Source: Paracoccaceae bacterium
GTDB taxonomy: Bacteria > Pseudomonadota > Alphaproteobacteria > Rhodobacterales > Rhodobacteraceae
NCBI GenBank assembly: GCA_024742455.1
Contig: JANSYL010000014.1
Coordinates: 1-55,700, forward strand
Reading direction: 5' to 3'
Length of the DNA: 55,700 bases
Position 1 is the stretch's first letter. The number at the start of each line of letters is the position of its first letter. The translations under genes and the position numbers were made by a program. Of the stretch, positions 52,001 to 55,700 are shown in pieces. Under the pieces are notes generated by a model. The model had not been told where the DNA came from, did no database searches, and worked only from the letters and a program-made list of their open reading frames with translations.

Positions 52001-52411
52001 TCAAGTTGGAACGGCACCGTCGGGCTGGCAGGCCTTTTCAAAATCGTCCAGCCAGACCGCGCGCGAAGGCTGCGTATTCCTGCGCCTCAACGCTGCAAGA
52101 CGACGGAGAAACACAACAAGCCCAAAGAGAAACAAGGCAACCCAAACACCGCCGTGCTGAAGCAGGTCATAGCTGAACACCCCGGCTCCGGTTGCATTTC
52201 CAGCTTCCGTGGTAAGAAGGATTGCGTCCTCTTGAACGCTGGCGGGCGTCTCCGCTGTCAATGACTGGGATGCCGATGCCGCCATTGACGGTCCGGCGAG
52301 CCTAACCGATGATGGATTTGCCTCTTCGGCACGGGCCGTTTGCGTCTCTTGTGGAAGCTCGTCTTGCGCTGAGGTCGACGCAATACCCTCCATCGTCACC
52401 AACATGCCCAT
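52001..52411 (-). pseudogene. 3' part of a membrane-anchored protein gene, cut by IS1380
   Basis: A 136-codon frame. The first eight or so codons belong to IS1380 sequence on the other strand. The rest is a Ser/Thr/Ala/Glu-rich linker, a membrane helix (GGVWVALFLFGLVVFLRRLA) and a basic tail ending CQPDGAVPT. The normal start and signal peptide are missing. The likeliest reading is a gene whose 5' half was replaced by the IS1380 insertion. Coding status is uncertain. Confidence 0.4.
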
Positions 52412-52781
52412 GGACCCGGACTGGGTGGTGCGCTTCTACAACCAGCGCGGCACAGCCGAGCAGCACATCAAGGAGGGCAAGTATGCCTTTCGCTGGACGC
52501 GGCTGTCGTGCCGAAGGTTCCGCGACAACGAGGTGCGGCTGCAACTCCACGCACTGGTTTACAATCTGGCGACCTTCCTGCGCTGTATCGAACTGCCCGA
52601 GGAAATGGCCCAATGGTCGCTGACCAGCCTTCAACTCAAGCTGATCAGGATCGGGGCGCGTGTCGTGCGTCACGCTCGTGCCATCACCTTCCAACTGGCC
52701 GAGGTGGCCGTCACCGGCCCGATGGTGTGCGCCATCCTCGCCGCCATCCGCCGCCTTCGAGCGCCACCGCTAAGCACATGA
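52390..52781 (+). pseudogene. IS1380-family transposase, C-terminal fragment
   Basis: The fragment encodes IVTNMPMDPDWVVRFYNQRG, then TAEQHIKEGKYAFRWTRLSC, RLQLHALVYNLATFLRCIEL and ILAAIRRLRAPPLST. This is the DDE transposase end of the IS1380 family (catalytic Glu in the QHIKEGK region). About 130 of some 450 residues remain. The 222 bp after it (52782-53003) hold IS non-coding sequence and the second 49-bp repeat. Confidence 0.88.
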
Positions 52782-52953
52782 CCGCGATCCTCGCCCAAAC
52801 TGAACGAAAGTGGCAGGACAGGTCTGTCCGCTGCGCTGAAAAACAACGCCGCCGAGCCAGAACACGGCGGCTTCGCGGTCGGATCCGCTATATTCCAGCA
52901 CCCCGCCCGGCCGCACAGGCCGCTCAGGGCGGAGAATGCTTGTCCAGCCCGTC

Positions 52954-53002
52954 GATTCAGGCCAGCATTACGTCAGACGCAACACCACTTGGGGAATGTC
53001 GG
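52954..53002 (+). repeat. 49-bp repeat, copy 2
   Basis: The partner of 51194-51242 (35/49 identical, no gaps). It lies after the IS1380 fragment and directly before the HTH-protein gene's stop codon (53004), so it may mark the right end of the inserted element. Confidence 0.6.
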
Positions 53003-53003
53003 T

Positions 53004-53312
53004 CTAACTCAACTTGGCAATCTGCTGATCAATCCTATCCAGCAGATCACTCAAAGATTCCCTGACCTCCAGTAGATTCTTCTTGGCGTCTTCGATGTCC
53101 TTGCCGGAGCTGTATGGCCCGGACGGAGGAAGGTTTTTCGTTGCTGCACTTACATTCGCAAACTTAGCACCTGTCGCGATCTCTGCGATCCGTCCCCCGT
53201 TCACGCCAAACCAAGCTGCAATATCGTGTTGACGGTCTCCGCGCGCCAACATCCCCTTGATCAACGCGGCATCAGCTCGATCCAATGTTATTCCGCTGGC
53301 AGGTGCCCTCAT
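53004..53312 (-). CDS. Small helix-turn-helix protein, phage/island type
   Basis: A 102-residue protein. Residues 8-50 hold a helix-turn-helix-like region (LDRADAALIKGMLARGDRQH; DIAAWFGVNGGRIAEIATG), followed by a C-terminal helix (LLEVRESLSDLLDRIDQQIA). It matches small proteins frequent in Rhodobacteraceae mobile regions. Its ATG overlaps the methyltransferase stop codon by four bases, so it is co-translated. DNA binding is inferred. Confidence 0.7.
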   Translation of the reverse strand: MRAPASGITLDRADAALIKGMLARGDRQHDIAAWFGVNGGRIAEIATGAKFANVSAATKNLPPSGPYSSGKDIEDAKKNLLEVRESLSDLLDRIDQQIAKLS

Positions 53313-53944
53313 ATGGCCAACACCATCTGCTGTTTCTGAGTATGCGCATTGAAGTTCTTGTATGGGCTCGTGTTAAGGAACCGGATCGAAGGATCACCCT
53401 GATAGCCTTTCCGCCAAACGAACCAAGCGAAGTCCTTGGTCCCATTTCCAGGTTTCTGCCCCTGCTGAATTACTCTACCAGGTGGCATTGAAGGCCTAGG
53501 TGACATAGGCATAATGTGCGCCAGTGGTGACGTCGGTAGCCAATCTCTTTTCTTTGAGAACCCTGCCATCCAGACCAGCGGCAGCAGCATACTCGCTGTT
53601 TGGCCTTCAGTCAGGATTTCGATCGCCTTGCGTACGAAGTCCTCGGCCACTCCAAAAGGAGGATTGGACACTATATGATCGTATTCTGGACATTCGGTGA
53701 TAGCCAAGAAATCTGAAGTGAAGTCGCAGAGTTCGGATCTTTTCACAACGTCTGACCCCACTGTCGTACAACCCAATTGAGACGCGCTGTGTAGAATGCG
53801 ACCGCTGCCGACAGCAGGGTCCCATATGCGCCCGGTAATCTGGAGTTCCGATATCAGCGCCAAAGAACACTCAAAGGGCTCCACGTACCAATCATATTCA
53901 TCTCGTTCCCATATATGGGCGTCTTTCTGTTTGACCGCTGTCAC
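53309..53944 (-). CDS. Phage-type DNA (adenine-N6) methyltransferase-like protein
   Basis: A 211-residue methyltransferase-fold protein. The SAM motif is RIWDPAVGSGRILHSASQLG and the catalytic motif IV is DHIVSNPPFGVAEDFVRKAI (NPPF, the adenine-N6/amino type). The C-terminus has the FAWFVWRKGYQGDPSIRFL segment common in phage-encoded Dam-like enzymes. No restriction endonuclease partner is adjacent. It is the first gene of a two-gene unit with the HTH protein. Orphan methyltransferases of this kind protect phages or islands from host restriction; the exact target is unknown. Confidence 0.8.
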   Translation of the reverse strand: MTAVKQKDAHIWERDEYDWYVEPFECSLALISELQITGRIWDPAVGSGRILHSASQLGCTTVGSDVVKRSELCDFTSDFLAITECPEYDHIVSNPPFGVAEDFVRKAIEILTEGQTASMLLPLVWMAGFSKKRDWLPTSPLAHIMPMSPRPSMPPGRVIQQGQKPGNGTKDFAWFVWRKGYQGDPSIRFLNTSPYKNFNAHTQKQQMVLAI

Positions 53945-54090
53945 TGCATCGCCACCATATTTCGTGCACCCACCTCAAGCTTGCACAACAGTGGGTTCCA
54001 AGCAACGGGCTTGTCGCTCCAATCGTTACTTTGCCGCGTCCCTAGACACACAAGCATCCTCAGATCGGTGACACACTCCGAGCAGTCCGC

Positions 54091-54502
54091 CATAAAGTCG
54101 GAGTTGAGCGGGTTGTAGTACTTCCACGGTTTCACCCCACCGAAACAAGTGCCAGCACATTTCGCGCAGCCCGCTCGCGCGAAATCATACCGTTAAGCTC
54201 CCGTCGGGCTCGTCAGTCATGACCTGTGTCGGGTAGAAAAGATAAAGGCGCGCGTCGGCCGCCGCTTCAGGCGTGAACCGCCACACGATATCGTAAACAT
54301 CTTCCTGCCAGATCCCGAAGGAGCGCTGCATCCAGGTCTGTAGGTCGAAGCCTTCTGGGCGTTCGAAAACCTTCTCGGTCAATTCGATCCGCTCGAAACC
54401 AGCCAAAGCGAAGAGCCGCACGTCTTGTGCATATTCGCTGAATGCCACCAGGTATTGTCGGCCTCCACCAAGCAGCATCGCCAAGGGGCTGGGTTGGGGC
54501 AC
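54091..54502 (-). pseudogene. WYL regulator remnant with in-frame stop
   Basis: Read on the minus strand it gives GGRQYLVAFSEYAQDVRLFA, then WMQRSFGIWQEDVYDIVWRF and YPTQVMTDEPDGSLTV, then an in-frame TGA at 54187-54185, then FRASGLREMCWHLFRWGETV-EVLQPAQLRL. This parallels the WCX part of the intact WYL regulator at 43.7 kb. The HTH half is missing because an IS3-type element begins at about 54505. A CGA-to-TGA change explains the stop. Confidence 0.8.
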
Positions 54503-54554
54503 GGTTTTCTGAGACAGTCGTGAGCGCTATTTCCGACAGGAACGGGAGTAGAAC

Positions 54555-55013
54555 ATGACTGACAAGACGACGGACATTTTAGGCGCTACGGAGGCCGCGG
54601 CCCCGACGACGCGCGCCCATCACGCTGGCGGCGGCGGGGCCGCGGCCGGTGGTTCGAAGCGAGTTTCCGCGAAACGCAAGCTCGCGATGGTCCAGCGCCT
54701 GCTGCGCGGCGAGAGCCTTGAGACCGTGTCACGGGATGAGAACGTCCCGGTTCACCGCCTGACCGAGTGGCGCGAGAAGGTCCTTGGTGCAGCCGAGAGC
54801 GCGTTGAAGGAGCGAGAGCGGGACGCGCAGGACGAGGCGATCGCGCGGTTTAAAGCCAAGGTGGGCGAAATCACCATGAATAACGAGCCGCTCTACTCCA
54901 AACAAACGACACGCCGTGACACCGGAGATGCTCGTGCTTGCCGGGCCACAGTCCTCAAAGCAAACGCGCGGCCTGGGGTGATTTTTCACGCCATTGTGAC
55001 GGCATCGCGGTAG
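54555..55013 (+). pseudogene. IS3-family transposase OrfA, truncated element
   Basis: The frame codes for 152 residues. The first 118 or so are IS3-type OrfA: HTH KRVSAKRKLAMVQRLLRGES, LETVSRDENVPVHRLTEWRE, and a helical tail ending NNEPLYSK. After that the residues are unrelated, so the natural stop and all of OrfB have been lost. The upstream sequence (GACAGGAACGGGAGTAGAAC) is typical of the left end of these elements. The element cut off the WYL gene to its left. Confidence 0.75.
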
Positions 55014-55060
55014 GCACCTCGCGTGCCGTGCGGGTGCCGGCGCCATTGCAAGGGCAAAAC

Positions 55061-55438
55061 ATGATGCAATTTTCAGACTCGCGACCTCGATCGGTGATTT
55101 CGTCGGATCTCAAGATCGACGGCAACCTGGTGACGACCGGCGAACTCGAAGTCAGCGGCAAGATCAAAGGCGAGATCGGCGCGGCAAGCATGGTTCTTCA
55201 TCCGACGGCCGACATCGAGGGGCAGATTTCGGCTGGAGACCTCGTCACGAACGGGATGCTGAAGGGCACGGCATCGGCAATCAAGATCACCATCGGAAGC
55301 GCTGCCGTCGTTGAAGGCGAGATGACCTGTGAGATCATCGAAATCTCCGCAGGCGCGCGCATCGATGGCCGCATCAATCATGTCCCTGGCGAACGCGCAC
55401 AACCCGAGCCACAGGCTGAACAAAGCGCTGAGGCCTGA
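55061..55438 (+). CDS. Bactofilin (polymer-forming cytoskeletal protein)
   Basis: A 125-residue bactofilin. The beta-helical DUF583 core spans about 12-105 with periodic short strands (SVISSDLKIDGNLVTTGELE; SGKIKGEIGAASMVLHPTAD; GQISAGDLVTNGMLKGTAS). Flanking tails are flexible, as is normal, with an acidic/Gln-rich C-terminus. Bactofilins self-assemble without nucleotide and help place envelope enzymes. The ATG at 55061 has an AAGGG site; the frame stays open to 54938. The usual M23 peptidase partner is not in the window. Confidence 0.9.
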   Translation: MMQFSDSRPRSVISSDLKIDGNLVTTGELEVSGKIKGEIGAASMVLHPTADIEGQISAGDLVTNGMLKGTASAIKITIGSAAVVEGEMTCEIIEISAGARIDGRINHVPGERAQPEPQAEQSAEA

Positions 55439-55537
55439 AGCGTAGATCATGGGTTGTTCACGGCGGCTGTCGCAACTGTCAGCGGCGCCGCCAGCCCATT
55501 TGCTCAAGCGGGGGTCTCAGAGCCTTCAGAGCAAGAC

Positions 55538-55564
55538 TGTAGCGGGCCTGCCTGCGGCGCTACA
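55538..55564. terminator. Hairpin at the end of the phage tail-type gene
   Basis: TGTAGCG-13 nt-CGCTACA. The right arm holds the TAG stop codon of the minus-strand gene that ends at 55560, and the left arm follows it. It lies between that gene and the convergent bactofilin gene. There is no strong T-run. Confidence 0.35.
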
Positions 55565-55700
55565 AACTGGCTGCCACCCATGTTGCTGTTGCCTCATTCC
55601 AGTCAAAGGGCCCCTGCCCTTCCGGTCGCGCGGTTGGCGGCTCCCAGAGGCAGGTGTCGCGGTTGAGGATCCAGGAGGGATAGTCTTTCGGAGGGATGAA
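55560..55700 (-). CDS. C-terminal end of a phage tail-type protein (cut by window edge)
   Basis: The last 46 residues read FIPPKDYPSWILNRDTCLWE, PPTARPEGQGPFDWNEATAT, WVAASL, stop. The pattern YPSWxL-x4-CxWxxP, then F/YxWxExTxxWV is the C-terminal motif common in phage structural and tail proteins. The start lies beyond the right edge, so length and family are not known. Confidence 0.55.
   Translation of the reverse strand, partial: FIPPKDYPSWILNRDTCLWEPPTARPEGQGPFDWNEATATWVAASL

Overview
The window is GC-rich DNA with overlapping, coupled genes and a set of conserved proteins (TsoY-like membrane protein, MatB, OpgC, bactofilin, D- and L-lactate dehydrogenases, Roseobacter-type small phage and island proteins) that point to an alphaproteobacterium of the Rhodobacteraceae/Roseobacter group. 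No rRNA, tRNA or CRISPR array was seen. The assignment rests on recognised protein families, not on a marker gene.

Region 1 (1-32.5 kb) looks like ordinary chromosome. It starts with a truncated tartrate/D-malate dehydrogenase divergent from a LysR regulator. A TsoY-like membrane protein and malonyl-CoA synthetase (matB) follow. Next is a minus-strand three-gene operon encoding a LysM/FecR/Ig-like surface protein, a 1616-residue protein with 15 PKD repeats and a membrane adenylyl/guanylyl cyclase. Transport genes follow: DUF3307, a SulP-STAS-cyclic-nucleotide-binding fusion, a Kef-type antiporter and a tandem UspA protein. Lactate oxidation is represented by an FMN L-lactate dehydrogenase and by dld, the latter followed by a run encoding a methyltransferase, a FAH-family enzyme, a ThDP enzyme and a CaiB/BaiF CoA-transferase. 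The region ends with an osmolyte set: opgC, a rhodanese, a phosphoglycerate-glycoside phosphatase, a glucosyl-3-phosphoglycerate synthase and a GH13_18 phosphorylase.

Region 2 (32.8-43.5 kb) is accessory DNA. It has two overlapping CFI-box C-terminal-domain proteins, an AT-rich 718-residue protein ending in a HEPN-like Rx4H motif, and a small membrane-anchored protein. Next comes a compact five-gene operon read from 42.47 to 37.25 kb: MerR regulator, VIT/VWA protein, ClpP-class periplasmic protease-like protein, coiled-coil membrane protein and a second protease-like protein. The operon has a clear sigma70-type promoter and a palindrome just upstream of it. I regard this operon as one of the best candidates for an undescribed system. 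A secreted thermonuclease-like gene and a small phage-type gene lie next to it.

Region 3 (43.6-55.7 kb) is a decayed island rich in insertion-sequence debris. A WYL regulator with its own palindromic site faces a small gene broken by a 19-bp tandem duplication. Next is a 1737-residue SF1 helicase fused to a Vsr/MTES_1575-like nuclease and a GreA/GreB C-terminal domain, flanked on both sides by inverted IS21 istB remnants. Downstream are IS110-, IS1380- and IS3-type remnants, a secreted protein, a phage-type DNA methyltransferase/HTH pair and a second WYL gene that is truncated and carries an in-frame stop. A bactofilin and the end of a phage tail-type protein close the window. The arrangement (WYL regulator, helicase-nuclease, HEPN, methyltransferase, IS scars) is typical of defence islands, but the defence roles are inferred.
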